This document shows positions 11,513-23,884 of a stretch of 32,350 bases of DNA, one piece after another. This DNA is from Schoenoplectus triqueter (taxonomy: Eukaryota; Streptophyta; Magnoliopsida; Poales; Cyperaceae): contig CAXKVV010000020.1 of assembly GCA_964058805.1 (NCBI GenBank), positions 1 through 32,350 on the forward strand. The letters run 5' to 3'. The position numbers and the translations under genes are program-made. Under the pieces are notes generated by a model that saw only the letters and a program-made list of their open reading frames with translations, did not search any database and was not told the DNA's origin. The number at the start of each line of letters is the position of its first letter. The stretch's first letter is position 1.

Positions 11513-14500
11513 GGAGTAATTATATTAATTTATACGAATAGTTATGCAGCCCAAAATTTTAAAAAACTCAAACTTGTTTAAACGGCTCTTTTGAATGCAT
11601 CTTACTATTCTTTTATGCCAAATTTGTGTTCTAGAATGTTCATATCGAAGTGTTAATTGGATAATCTTCTAATAGACTTAAGTAAGAGTAATTATATTAA
11701 TTTTCATGAAATTATGCGTCGTTATGAGCCAATGAATGTTAAAAATCTTAAACAACTTATTTAAACAGAAATTTCTAATGTATCTTACTTATGTCTTATG
11801 AAAAATTAGTGTCCTATGATATTCATATCGAAGTGTTAATTTGACAATCTTATAATAGACATAGTTTGGAGTAATTATATTACTTCGCTCGAAATTATGT
11901 GTAGTTTTGATGCAAAAAATGTTGAAAACCATAAACAACTTGTTTAAACAACAGTTTCCAATGCATCTTACTTATATTTTTTTTTGAAAAATTAGTGTCG
12001 TAGAATATCCATAGCTAAGTTTTAATTGGACAATCATATAATAGGCATAATTAGTAGTTATTATGTTAATTTGTATGAAATTATATGTAGTTATGCGGCC
12101 AACAATTTTTAAAAACTCATACAACTTGTTTAAACAACTGTTTTTAATATATTTTATTGATGTTTTATGCAAAATTTGTGTCGTACAATGTTCATATCGA
12201 AGTGCTAATTGGATATAATTAGGAGTAACTATATTAATTCTCTAGAAATAATGTGTAGTTATGAGTACAAAAATATTAAAAATCTTAAATGACTTGTTTA
12301 AACGGCAGTTTCTAATATATCTTACATGTTTTATGAAAAATTAGTGCCGTAGGATATTCATATCCAAGTGCTAATCGGACAATCTTATAATAGGCATAAT
12401 TAGGAGTAATTATATTAATTTGCATGAAATTATGTGTACCTATGCGGCCAAAATTTTTGAAAAACACAAACAACACGTTTAAACAGCTGTTTTTAATGTA
12501 TCCTACTTATGTCTTGCGCAAAATTAGTGTCGTAGAATGTTCATATCAAAATGGGAATTGGCTAATATAACAATAGGCATAATTAGGAGTAATTATATTA
12601 ATTTTTATGAAATTATATATAGTTATGAGGCCAAAAATGCAGAAAAACTAAACATTTTAAAATAGCAGTTTCTAATGCATCTTACTTATGTTTTGAGGAA
12701 AAATAGTGCCATAAAATATTCATTTTGAAGTGTTAATTGAACAATCTTATAATAGACGTAATTAGGAGTAATTATATTAATTTGCACCAAATTATGTGTA
12801 GTTATGCGGCCAAAAAATTTCATAAAGCCAAACAACTCGTTTAAACAGCAGTTTTTTTACGCATCTTACTTATGTTTTCTGCAATATTTGCATTAGAGAA
12901 TATTCATATCGAAGTTTTTATTGGGAAATTTTATAATAGGCGTAATTAGAAGTAATTGTATTAATTTGCACGAAATTATATGCAGTTACGCGGCCAAAAT
13001 TTTTGAAAAACTCAAACAACTAGTTTAAACAGCAGTTTTTAATGCATCTTACTTATGTTTTGCGCAAAATTAACGCCATGGAATATTCATATCGAAGTTT
13101 TATTCGAACAATCTTATAATATGCGTAATCAGGAGTAATTATTTTAATTTGCACGAAATTATGTGTAGTTGTGCGGCCGAAATTTTTCATAAAGCCAAAC
13201 AACTTGTTTAAACAGCAGTTTTAACGCATCTTACTTATATTTTGTGCAAAATTAGCATTATAGAATTATTCACATAGATGTTTTATTGGACAACTTTATA
13301 ATAGGCGTAATTAGGAGTTGTTATATTAATTTTCACGAAATTATGTGCAATTATGAGGGAAAAAATGTTGAAAACTCAAACAACTTGTTTAAATAGCAGT
13401 TTCTGATGCATCTTACTTATGTTTTGTGAAGAATTAGTATCGTAGAATATTCATATCGAAGTGTTAGTTGTAAGATCTTATAAAAGACGTAATTAGGAGT
13501 AATTATATTAATTTATACGAAATTATTTGCTGTTATGCAACCAGAAATTTTGGAAATATCAAACAACTTCTTTAAACAATTCTTTTGAATGCATCTTACT
13601 TATGTTTTGTGTAAAATTAGTGTTGTAGAATATCCACATCGAAGTTCTAATTGGAAAATCTTACGATAGGCGTTATTAGGAGTAATTATATTAATTTATA
13701 AGAAATTATGTGTAATTAAGCTGCCAAAAATTTAAAAAAACCCAAATAACTTGTTTGAACAACTGTTTTTAAAGCCTCCTTCTTATGTTTAGTGCAGAAT
13801 TAGTATTGTAGAATGTTCATTGAAGTGTTAATTAGATAATCTTTTAATAGGCATAATTAAGAGTGATTATATTAAATTTCACTAAATTACGTGTAGTTAT
13901 GGGGCCAAAAATGTTATAATAATCAAATAACTATTTTAAATAGCTGTTTCTAATGCATCTTGCTTATGTTTTGGGAGAAAATAGTGTCGTAGAATTTTTA
14001 TATCGAAGTGTTAATTCAGCAATCTTATAATACGCATAATTAGGAGTAATTATATTAATTTGCACGAAATTCTATATATTTATGGGGCCAAAAAATTAAA
14101 AAAAAAAGAGTCAAACGACTTGTTTAAACAACAGTTTTTAATGCATCTTACTTATGTTTTGTGCTAAATTAGCGTCATAAAATATTCATATCGAAATTTT
14201 AGTTAGATAATCCTATAATAGGCATGATTAGGAGTAATTATATTAATTTGTATGAAATTGTACGTTGTTATGCGGCAATATTTTTGAAAACCTCAATCAA
14301 CTAGTTTAAACTGCTGTTTTTAATGCATCTTAATAATATTTTGTGCAATCTTATTATCGTAGAATATTCATATCGAAGTATCAATTGGAAAATCCTCTAA
14401 TAGGAAGAATTAGCGGTAATTATGTTAATTTTCACGAAATTATATGTAGTTATGAGACAATAAATTTTGAAAATCATAAACAACTTGTTTAAACAGCAGT

Positions 14501-14596
14501 TTCAAATGTATCTTATTTATATTTTATAAAAAAAATACTGTTATAGGATATTCCTATTGGAGCATTAATTGGACAATCATATAATAGACATAATTA
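11513..14596. repeat. HOR copy 4 (3,084 bp), with deletion and a variant-rich patch
   Basis: This is a 17-monomer unit shortened by a 15-bp deletion (junction 12214/12215) and lengthened or shortened slightly at homopolymers (a T-run near 11979, an A-run near 14100, and loss of an A near 13285). Substitutions absent from copies 5-10 cluster at 12009-13022, and beyond that the copy is almost standard. Some patch variants (aaaaactc near 12114) match copy 1 rather than its neighbours. Confidence 0.92.
12211..12220. other. 15-bp deletion between u4 and u5 in HOR copy 4
   Basis: Other copies read ggat, then aatcttctaacaggt, then ataattagg. Here ggat is joined directly to ataattagg, which removes most of the linker block before GGAG. 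At most 1-2 bp of microhomology is present at the junction. The spacing between the u4 and u5 anchors is reduced by 15 bp in this copy only. Confidence 0.93.
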
Positions 14597-14768
14597 GGAG
14601 TAATTATATTAATTTATACGAATAGTTATGCAGCCCAAAATTTTAAAAAACTCAAACTTGTTTAAACGGCTCTTTTGAATGCATCTTACTATTCTTTTAT
14701 GCCAAATTTGTGTTCTAGAATGTTCATATCGAAGTGTTAATTGGATAATCTTCTAATAGACTTAAGTA
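14597..14768. repeat. Monomer u1 (type B, 172 bp, shortest)
   Basis: It is shorter than the rest by about 11 bp. One deletion of about 8 bp turns the usual gaaattatgtgtagttatgc into gaatagttatgc. Another of 3 bp shortens caaacaacttg to caaacttg. The gtttaaac palindrome is intact. The short form is fixed in all HOR copies. Confidence 0.85.
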
Positions 14769-14951
14769 AGAGTAATTATATTAATTTTCATGAAATTATG
14801 CGTCGTTATGAGCCAATGAATGTTAAAAATCTTAAACAACTTATTTAAACAGAAATTTCTAATGTATCTTACTTATGTCTTATGAAAAATTAGTGTCCTA
14901 TGATATTCATATCGAAGTGTTAATTTGACAATCTTATAATAGACAAAGTTT
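14769..14951. repeat. Monomer u2 (type A, 183 bp)
   Basis: A-type by its atgagccaatgaatgtt block and tttctaatg. The palindrome is degraded to atttaaac, and ATGCAT is changed to atgtat. The conserved GGAG reads AGAG. Confidence 0.85.
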
Positions 14952-15135
14952 GGAGTAATTATATTACTTCGCTCGAAATTATGTGTAGTTTTGATGCAAA
15001 AAATGTTGAAAACCATAAACAACTTGTTTAAACAACAGTTTCCAATGCATCTTACTTATATTTTTTTGAAAAATTAGTGTCGTAGAATATTCATAGCTAA
15101 GTTTTAATTGGACAATCATATAATAGGCATAATTA
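14952..15135. repeat. Monomer u3 (type A, 184 bp)
   Basis: A-type by aaaaaatgttgaaaa and gtttccaatgc. It carries the 12-bp perfect palindrome ttgtttaaacaa. A T-run in its second half varies in length between HOR copies. Confidence 0.85.
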
Positions 15136-15318
15136 GTAGTTATTATGTTAATTTGTATGAAATTATATGTAGTTATGCGGCCAACAATTTTCAAATACTC
15201 ATACAACTTGTTTAAACAACTGTTTTTAATACATTTTATTGATGTTTTATGCAAAATTTGTGTCGTACAATGTTCATATCGAAGTGCTAATTGGATAATC
15301 TTCTAACAGGTATAATTA
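15136..15318. repeat. Monomer u4 (type B, 183 bp)
   Basis: B-type by tgcggccaacaattttc and ctgtttttaat. The usually conserved GGAGTAATTAT reads gtagttattat. It contains the 12-bp palindrome ttgtttaaacaa, and the ATGCAT site is lost (atacatt). Confidence 0.85.
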
Positions 15319-15499
15319 GGAGTAATTATATTAATTCTCTAGAAATAATGTGTAGTTATGAGTACAAAAATATTAAAAATCTTAAATGACTTGTTTAAAC
15401 GGCAGTTTCTAATATATCTTACATGTTTTATGAAAAATTAGTGCCGTAGGATATTCATATCCAAGTGCTAATCGGACAATCTTATAATAGGCATAATTA
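15319..15499. repeat. Monomer u5 (type A, 181 bp)
   Basis: A-type by tatgagtacaaaaatatt and gtttctaatat. The start block is followed by the unusual ctctagaaataatg. The second half is slightly shortened at cttacatgtttt. Confidence 0.85.
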
Positions 15500-15682
15500 G
15501 GAGTAATTATATTAATTTGCATGAAATTATGTGTACCTATGCGGCCAAAATTTTTGAAAAACACAAACAACACGTTTAAACAGCTGTTTTTAATGCATCC
15601 TACTTATGTCTTGCGCAAAATTAGTGTCGTAGAATGTTCATATCAAAATGGGAATTGGCTAATATAACAATAGGCATAATTA
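15500..15682. repeat. Monomer u6 (type B, 183 bp)
   Basis: B-type by tatgcggccaaaatttttg and gctgtttttaatg. Diagnostic variants are gtgtacctatg and acacgtttaaac. Its end contains the divergent linker attggctaatataac. Confidence 0.85.
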
Positions 15683-15861
15683 GGAGTAATTATATTAATT
15701 TTTATGAAATTATATATAGTTATGAGGCCAAAAATGTAGAAAAACTAAACTTTTTAAAATAGCAGTTTCTAATGCATCTTACTTATGTTTTGAGGAAAAA
15801 TAGAGCCATAAAATATTCATTTTGAAGTGTTAATTGAACAATCTTATAATAGACGTAATTA
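15683..15861. repeat. Monomer u7 (type A, 179 bp)
   Basis: A-type by tatgaggccaaaaatgta and gcagtttctaatgc. The palindrome region is rearranged to ctttttaaaat and lost 3-4 bp, so the 8-bp gtttaaac is absent. Confidence 0.85.
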
Positions 15862-16045
15862 GGAGTAATTATATTAATTTGCACCAAATTATGTGTAGTT
15901 ATGCGGCCAAAAAATTTCATAAAGCCAAACAACTCGTTTAAACAGCAGTTTTTTTACGCATCTTACTTATGTTTTCTGCAATATTTGCATTAGAGAATAT
16001 TCATATCGAAGTTTTTATTGGGCAATTTTATAATAGGCGTAATTA
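15862..16045. repeat. Monomer u8 (type B, 184 bp)
   Basis: B-type by tatgcggccaaaaaa. It shares the uncommon segment ttcataaagccaaacaac with u10, which suggests that u8 and u10 are sister monomers within the HOR. It has a seven-T run before acgc. Confidence 0.85.
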
Positions 16046-16228
16046 GAAGTAATTGTATTAATTTGCACGAAATTATATGCAGTTACGCGGCCAAAATTTT
16101 TGAAAAACTCAAACAACTTGTTTAAACAGCAGTTTTTAATGCATCTTACTTATGTTTTGCGCAAAATTAACGCCATGGAATATTCATATCGAAGTTTTAT
16201 TCGAACAATCTTATAATATGCGTAATCA
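16046..16228. repeat. Monomer u9 (type B, 183 bp)
   Basis: A clear B-type monomer (acgcggccaaaatttttg, cagcagtttttaatgc) close to what I judge to be the B consensus, with the start variant gaagtaattgtatt. Its end contains the ttattcgaac CpG site that is mutated in copies 6 and 10. Confidence 0.85.
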
Positions 16229-16411
16229 GGAGTAATTATTTTAATTTGCACGAAATTATGTGTAGTTGTGCGGCCGAAATTTTTCATAAAGCCAAACAAC
16301 TTGTTTAAACAGCAGTTTTAACGCATCTTACTTATATTTTGTGCAAAATTAGCATTATAGAATTATTCACATAGATGTTTTAATTGGACAACTTTATAAT
16401 AGGCGTAATTA
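16229..16411. repeat. Monomer u10 (type B, 183 bp)
   Basis: B-type with tgtgcggccgaaattt, which creates a CGGCCG palindrome found once per HOR. It shares ttcataaagccaaac with u8, and its ATGCAT is changed to acgcat. Confidence 0.85.
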
Positions 16412-16593
16412 GGAGTTGTTATATTAATTTTCACGAAATTATGTGCAATTATGAGGGAAAAAATGTTGAAAACTCAAACAACTTGTTTAAATAGCAGTTT
16501 CTGATGCATCTTACTTATGTTTTGTGAAGAATTAGTATCGTAGAATATTCATATCGAAGTGTTAGTTGTAAGATCTTATAAAAGACGTAATTA
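16412..16593. repeat. Monomer u11 (type A, 182 bp)
   Basis: A-type by tatgagggaaaaaatgttg and gtttctgatgc. The start block reads ggagttgttatatt. The palindrome is gtttaaat. Confidence 0.85.
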
Positions 16594-16776
16594 GGAGTAA
16601 TTATATTAATTTATACGAAATTATTTGCTGTTATGCAACCAGAAATTTTGGAAATATCAAACAACTTCTTTAAACAATTCTTTTGAATGCATCTTACTTA
16701 TGTTTTGTGTAAAATTAGTGTTGTAGAATATCCACATCGAAGTTCTAATTAGAAAATCTTACGATAGGCGTTATTA
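16594..16776. repeat. Monomer u12 (type B, 183 bp)
   Basis: Mostly B-like, with the private segments atttgctgttatgcaacc and ggaaatatcaaac. The palindrome is ctttaaac. Its ending, aatatccacatcgaag, is the sequence found on the back of the chimeric monomer at 1012-1191. Confidence 0.85.
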
Positions 16777-16957
16777 GGAGTAATTATATTAATTTATAAG
16801 AAATTATGTGTAATTAAGCTGCCAAAAATTTTAAAAAACCCAAATAACTTGTTTGAACAACTGTTTTTAAAGCCTCCTTCTTATGTTTAGTGCAGAATTA
16901 GTATTGTAGAATGTTCATTGAAGTGTTAATTAGATAATCTTTTAATAGGCATAATTA
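16777..16957. repeat. Monomer u13 (type B, 181 bp)
   Basis: B-like first half. The atgcatc block is replaced by the signature aagcctcc, and the palindrome is broken to gtttgaac. It is the only monomer without a TTTAAA core. This monomer is duplicated or rearranged in the left flank and in HOR copy 1. Confidence 0.85.
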
Positions 16958-17140
16958 AGAGTGATTATATTAAATTTCACTAAATTACGTGTAGTTATGG
17001 GGCCAAAAATGTTATAATAATCAAATAACTATTTTAAATAGCTGTTTCTAATGCATCTTGCTTATGTTTTGGGAGAAAATAGTGTCGTAGAATTTTTATA
17101 TCGAAGTGTTAATTCAGCAATCTTATAATACGCATAATTA
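16958..17140. repeat. Monomer u14 (type A, 183 bp)
   Basis: A-type by tatggggccaaaaatgtt and gctgtttctaatgc. It is marked by attaaatttcactaaatt. The palindrome is degraded to attttaaat. Confidence 0.85.
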
Positions 17141-17326
17141 GGAGTAATTATATTAATTTGCACGAAATTCTATATATTTATGGGGCCAAAAAATTAAAAA
17201 AAAGAGTCAAACGACTTGTTTAAACAACAGTTTTTAATGCATCTTACTTATGTTTTGTGCTAAATTAGCGTCATAAAATATTCATATCGAAATTTTAGTT
17301 AGATAATCCTATAATAGGCATGATTA
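17141..17326. repeat. Monomer u15 (type B, 186 bp, longest)
   Basis: B-type by tttttaatgc, with an expanded A-rich block before gagtcaaacgac whose length varies between copies. It has the 12-bp palindrome ttgtttaaacaa. Confidence 0.85.
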
Positions 17327-17508
17327 GGAGTAATTATATTAATTTGTATGAAATTGTACGTTGTTATGCGGCAATATTTTTGAAAACCTCAATCAACTAG
17401 TTTAAACTGCTGTTTTTAATGCATCTTAATAATATTTTGTGCAATCTTATTATCGTAGAATATTCATATCGAAGTATCAATTGGAAAATCCTCTAATAGG
17501 CAGAATTA
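17327..17508. repeat. Monomer u16 (type B, 182 bp)
   Basis: B-type by tatgcggcaatatttttg and ctgtttttaatgc. Diagnostic variants are ttgtacgttgttatg, ctagtttaaactgc and the altered second half cttaataatattttg. Confidence 0.85.
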
Positions 17509-17692
17509 GCGGTAATTATGTTAATTTTCACGAAATTATATGTAGTTATGAGACAATAAATTTTGAAAATCATAAACAACTTGTTTAAACAGCAGTTTCA
17601 AATGTATCTTATTTATATTTTATAAAAAAAATACTGTTATAGGATATTCCTATTGGAGCATTAATTGGACAATCATATAATAGACATAATTA
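17509..17692. repeat. Monomer u17 (type A, 184 bp)
   Basis: A-type by tatgagacaataaatt and cagtttcaaatg. The conserved GGAG reads gcgg. It ends with the unique landmark tattggagcattaattgg that marks each HOR. Confidence 0.85.
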
Positions 17693-20600
17693 GGAGTAAT
17701 TATATTAATTTATACGAATAGTTATGCAGCCCAAAATTTTAAAAAACTCAAACTTGTTTAAACGGCTCTTTTGAATGCATCTTACTATTCTTTTATGCCA
17801 AATTTGTGTTCTAGAATGTTCATATCGAAGTGTTAATTGGATAATCTTCTAATAGACTTAAGTAAGAGTAATTATATTAATTTTCATGAAATTATGCGTC
17901 GTTATGAGCCAATGAATGTTAAAAATCTTAAACAACTTATTTAAACAGAAATTTCTAATGTATCTTACTTATGTCTTATGAAAAATTAGTGTCCTATGAT
18001 ATTCATATCGAAGTGTTAATTTGACAATCTTATAATAGACATAGTTTGGAGTAATTATATTACTTCGCTCGAAATTATGTGTAGTTTTGATGCAAAAAAT
18101 GTTGAAAACCATAAACAACTTGTTTAAACAACAGTTTCCAATGCATCTTACTTATATTTTTTTGAAAAATTAGTGTCGTAGAATATTCATAGCTAAGTTT
18201 TAATTGGACAATCATATAATAGGCATAATTAGTAGTTATTATGTTAATTTGTATGAAATTATATGTAGTTATGCGGCCAACAATTTTCAAATACTCATAC
18301 AACTTGTTTAAACAACTGTTTTTAATACATTTTATTGATGTTTTATGCAAAATTTGTGTCGTACAATGTTCATATCGAAGTGCTAATTGGATAATCTTCT
18401 AACAGGTATAATTAGGAGTAATTATATTAATTCTCTAGAAATAATGTGTAGTTATGAGTACAAAAATATTAAAAATCTTAAATGACTTGTTTAAACGGCA
18501 GTTTCTAATATATCTTACATGTTTTATGAAAAATTAGTGCCGTAGGATATTCATATCCAAGTGCTAATCGGACAATCTTATAATAGGCATAATTAGGAGT
18601 AATTATATTAATTTGCATGAAATTATGTGTACCTATGCGGCCAAAATTTTTGAAAAACACAAACAACACGTTTAAACAGCTGTTTTTAATGCATCCTACT
18701 TATGTCTTGCGCAAAATTAGTGTCGTAGAATGTTCATATCAAAATGGGAATTGGCTAATATAACAATAGGCATAATTAGGAGTAATTATATTAATTTTTA
18801 TGAAATTATATATAGTTATGAGGCCAAAAATGTAGAAAAACTAAACTTTTTAAAATAGCAGTTTCTAATGCATCTTACTTATGTTTTGAGGAAAAATAGA
18901 GCCATAAAATATTCATTTTGAAGTGTTAATTGAACAATCTTATAATAGACGTAATTAGGAGTAATTATATTAATTTGCACCAAATTATGTGTAGTTATGC
19001 GGCCAAAAAATTTCATAAAGCCAAACAACTCGTTTAAACAGCAGTTTTTTTACGCATCTTACTTATGTTTTCTGCAATATTTGCATTAGAGAATATTCAT
19101 ATCGAAGTTTTTATTGGGCAATTTTATAATAGGCGTAATTAGAAGTAATTGTATTAATTTGCACGAAATTATATGCAGTTACGCGGCCAAAATTTTTGAA
19201 AAACTCAAACAACTTGTTTAAACAGCAGTTTTTAATGCATCTTACTTATGTTTTGCGCAAAATTAACGCCATGGAATATTCATATCGAAGTTTTATTCTA
19301 ACAATCTTATAATATGCGTAATCAGGAGTAATTATTTTAATTTGCACGAAATTATGTGTAGTTGTGCGGCCGAAATTTTTCATAAAGCCAAACAACTTGT
19401 TTAAACAGCAGTTTTAACGCATCTTACTTATATTTTGTGCAAAATTAGCATTATAGAATTATTCACATAGATGTTTTAATTGGACAACTTTATAATAGGC
19501 GTAATTAGGAGTTGTTATATTAATTTTCACGAAATTATGTGCAATTATGAGGGAAAAAATGTTGAAAACTCAAACAACTTGTTTAAATAGCAGTTTCTGA
19601 TGCATCTTACTTATGTTTTGTGAAGAATTAGTATCGTAGAATATTCATATCGAAGTGTTAGTTGTAAGATCTTATAAAAGACGTAATTAGGAGTAATTAT
19701 ATTAATTTATACGAAATTATTTGCTGTTATGCAACCAGAAATTTTGGAAATATCAAACAACTTCTTTAAACAATTCTTTTGAATGCATCTTACTTATGTT
19801 TTGTGTAAAATTAGTGTTGTAGAATATCCACATCGAAGTTCTAATTGGAAAATCTTACGATAGGCGTTATTAGGAGTAATTATATTAATTTATAAGAAAT
19901 TATGTGTAATTAAGCTGCCAAAAATTTTAAAAAACCCAAATAACTTGTTTGAACAACTGTTTTTAAAGCCTCCTTCTTATGTTTAGTGCAGAATTAGTAT
20001 TGTAGAATGTTCATTGAAGTGTTAATTAGATAATCTTTTAATAGGCATAATTAAGAGTGATTATATTAAATTTCACTAAATTACGTGTAGTTATGGGGCC
20101 AAAAATGTTATAATAATCAAATAACTATTTTAAATAGCTGTTTCTAATGCATCTTGCTTATGTTTTGGGAGAAAATAGTGTCGTAGAATTTTTATATCGA
20201 AGTGTTAATTCAGCAATCTTATAATACGCATAATTAGGAGTAATTATATTAATTTGCACGAAATTCTATATATTTATGGGGCCAAAAAATTAAAAAAAAG
20301 AGTCAAACGACTTGTTTAAACAACAGTTTTTAATGCATCTTACTTATGTTTTGTGCTAAATTAGCGTCATAAAATATTCATATCGAAATTTTAGTTAGAT
20401 AATCCTATAATAGGCATGATTAGGAGTAATTATATTAATTTGTATGAAATTGTACGTTGTTATGCGGCAATATTTTTGAAAACCTCAATCAACTAGTTTA
20501 AACTGCTGTTTTTAATGCATCTTAATAATATTTTGTGCAATCTTATTATCGTAGAATATTCATATCGAAGTATCAATTGGAAAATCCTCTAATAGGCAGA

Positions 20601-20788
20601 ATTAGCGGTAATTATGTTAATTTTCACGAAATTATATGTAGTTATGAGACAATAAATTTTGAAAATCATAAACAACTTGTTTAAACAGCAGTTTCAAATG
20701 TATCTTATTTATATTTTATAAAAAAAATACTGTTATAGGATATTCCTATTGGAGCATTAATTGGACAATCATATAATAGACATAATTA
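17693..20788. repeat. HOR copy 6 (3,096 bp)
   Basis: A 17-monomer unit essentially identical to copies 5 and 7-9. The one private change I found is T at 19299 in the u9 linker, where other copies have the G of ttcgaa. Confidence 0.95.
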
Positions 20789-23700
20789 GGAGTAATTATA
20801 TTAATTTATACGAATAGTTATGCAGCCCAAAATTTTAAAAAACTCAAACTTGTTTAAACGGCTCTTTTGAATGCATCTTACTATTCTTTTATGCCAAATT
20901 TGTGTTCTAGAATGTTCATATCGAAGTGTTAATTGGATAATCTTCTAATAGACTTAAGTAAGAGTAATTATATTAATTTTCATGAAATTATGCGTCGTTA
21001 TGAGCCAATGAATGTTAAAAATCTTAAACAACTTATTTAAACAGAAATTTCTAATGTATCTTACTTATGTCTTATGAAAAATTAGTGTCCTATGATATTC
21101 ATATCGAAGTGTTAATTTGACAATCTTATAATAGACATAGTTTGGAGTAATTATATTACTTCGCTCGAAATTATGTGTAGTTTTGATGCAAAAAATGTTG
21201 AAAACCATAAACAACTTGTTTAAACAACAGTTTCCAATGCATCTTACTTATATTTTTTTGAAAAATTAGTGTCGTAGAATATTCATAGCTAAGTTTTAAT
21301 TGGACAATCATATAATAGGCATAATTAGTAGTTATTATGTTAATTTGTATGAAATTATATGTAGTTATGCGGCCAACAATTTTCAAATACTCATACAACT
21401 TGTTTAAACAACTGTTTTTAATACATTTTATTGATGTTTTATGCAAAATTTGTGTCGTACAATGTTCATATCGAAGTGCTAATTGGATAATCTTCTAACA
21501 GGTATAATTAGGAGTAATTATATTAATTCTCTAGAAATAATGTGTAGTTATGAGTACAAAAATATTAAAAATCTTAAATGACTTGTTTAAACGGCAGTTT
21601 CTAATATATCTTACATGTTTTATGAAAAATTAGTGCCGTAGGATATTCATATCCAAGTGCTAATCGGACAATCTTATAATAGGCATAATTAGGAGTAATT
21701 ATATTAATTTGCATGAAATTATGTGTACCTATGCGGCCAAAATTTTTGAAAAACACAAACAACACGTTTAAACAGCTGTTTTTAATGCATCCTACTTATG
21801 TCTTGCGCAAAATTAGTGTCGTAGAATGTTCATATCAAAATGGGAATTGGCTAATATAACAATAGGCATAATTAGGAGTAATTATATTAATTTTTATGAA
21901 ATTATATATAGTTATGAGGCCAAAAATGTAGAAAAACTAAACTTTTTAAAATAGCAGTTTCTAATGCATCTTACTTATGTTTTGAGGAAAAATAGAGCCA
22001 TAAAATATTCATTTTGAAGTGTTAATTGAACAATCTTATAATAGACGTAATTAGGAGTAATTATATTAATTTGCACCAAATTATGTGTAGTTATGCGGCC
22101 AAAAAATTTCATAAAGCCAAACAACTCGTTTAAACAGCAGTTTTTTTACGCATCTTACTTATGTTTTCTGCAATATTTGCATTAGAGAATATTCATATCG
22201 AAGTTTTTATTGGGCAATTTTATAATAGGCGTAATTAGAAGTAATTGTATTAATTTGCACGAAATTATATGCAGTTACGCGGCCAAAATTTTTGAAAAAC
22301 TCAAACAACTTGTTTAAACAGCAGTTTTTAATGCATCTTACTTATGTTTTGCGCAAAATTAACGCCATGGAATATTCATATCGAAGTTTTATTCGAACAA
22401 TCTTATAATATGCGTAATCAGGAGTAATTATTTTAATTTGCACGAAATTATGTGTAGTTGTGCGGCCGAAATTTTTCATAAAGCCAAACAACTTGTTTAA
22501 ACAGCAGTTTTAACGCATCTTACTTATATTTTGTGCAAAATTAGCATTATAGAATTATTCACATAGATGTTTTAATTGGACAACTTTATAATAGGCGTAA
22601 TTAGGAGTTGTTATATTAATTTTCACGAAATTATGTGCAATTATGAGGGAAAAAATGTTGAAAACTCAAACAACTTGTTTAAATAGCAGTTTCTGATGCA
22701 TCTTACTTATGTTTTGTGAAGAATTAGTATCGTAGAATATTCATATCGAAGTGTTAGTTGTAAGATCTTATAAAAGACGTAATTAGGAGTAATTATATTA
22801 ATTTATACGAAATTATTTGCTGTTATGCAACCAGAAATTTTGGAAATATCAAACAACTTCTTTAAACAATTCTTTTGAATGCATCTTACTTATGTTTTGT
22901 GTAAAATTAGTGTTGTAGAATATCCACATCGAAGTTCTAATTGGAAAATCTTACGATAGGCGTTATTAGGAGTAATTATATTAATTTATAAGAAATTATG
23001 TGTAATTAAGCTGCCAAAAATTTTAAAAAACCCAAATAACTTGTTTGAACAACTGTTTTTAAAGCCTCCTTCTTATGTTTAGTGCAGAATTAGTATTGTA
23101 GAATGTTCATTGAAGTGTTAATTAGATAATCTTTTAATAGGCATAATTAAGAGTGATTATATTAAATTTCACTAAATTACGTGTAGTTATGGGGCCAAAA
23201 ATGTTATAATAATCAAATAACTATTTTAAATAGCTGTTTCTAATGCATCTTGCTTATGTTTTGGGAGAAAATAGTGTCGTAGAATTTTTATATCGAAGTG
23301 TTAATTCAGCAATCTTATAATACGCATAATTAGGAGTAATTATATTAATTTGCACGAAATTCTATATATTTATGGGGCCAAAAAATTAAAAAAAAGAGTC
23401 AAACGACTTGTTTAAACAACAGTTTTTAATGCATCTTACTTATGTTTTGTGCTAAATTAGCGTCATAAAATATTCATATCGAAATTTTAGTTAGATAATC
23501 CTATAATAGGCATGATTAGGAGTAATTATATTAATTTGTATGAAATTGTACGTTGTTATGCGGCAATATTTTTGAAAACCTCAATCAACTAGTTTAAACT
23601 GCTGTTTTTAATGCATCTTAATAATATTTTGTGCAATCTTATTATCGTAGAATATTCATATCGAAGTATCAATTGGAAAATCCTCTAATAGGCAGAATTA

Positions 23701-23884
23701 GCGGTAATTATGTTAATTTTCACGAAATTATATGTAGTTATGAGACAATAAATTTTGAAAATCATAAACAACTTGTTTAAACAGCAGTTTCAAATGTATC
23801 TTATTTATATTTTATAAAAAAAATACTGTTATAGGATATTCCTATTGGAGCATTAATTGGACAATCATATAATAGACATAATTA
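20789..23884. repeat. HOR copy 7 (3,096 bp)
   Basis: A 17-monomer unit with no indels relative to copies 5-9. I found no private substitution by reading, although a base-by-base alignment could reveal some. Confidence 0.95.

Larger units (their letters stand above)
14597..17692. repeat. HOR copy 5 (3,096 bp), reference unit
   Basis: This is a complete 17-monomer unit and is used here to number the monomers. It has the exact 3,096-bp length that later copies repeat without indels. Private changes I found are A at 14946 (others T) and A at 16751 (others G). A at 14405 is a similar single change just before this copy, in u17 of copy 4. Confidence 0.95.

Noticed and set aside
11972..12172. HOR copy 4 reverse frame as a truncated pseudogene
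   Set aside because: Because the intact frames in other copies are not credible genes, a broken copy is not a pseudogene. The length change is ordinary homopolymer variation.
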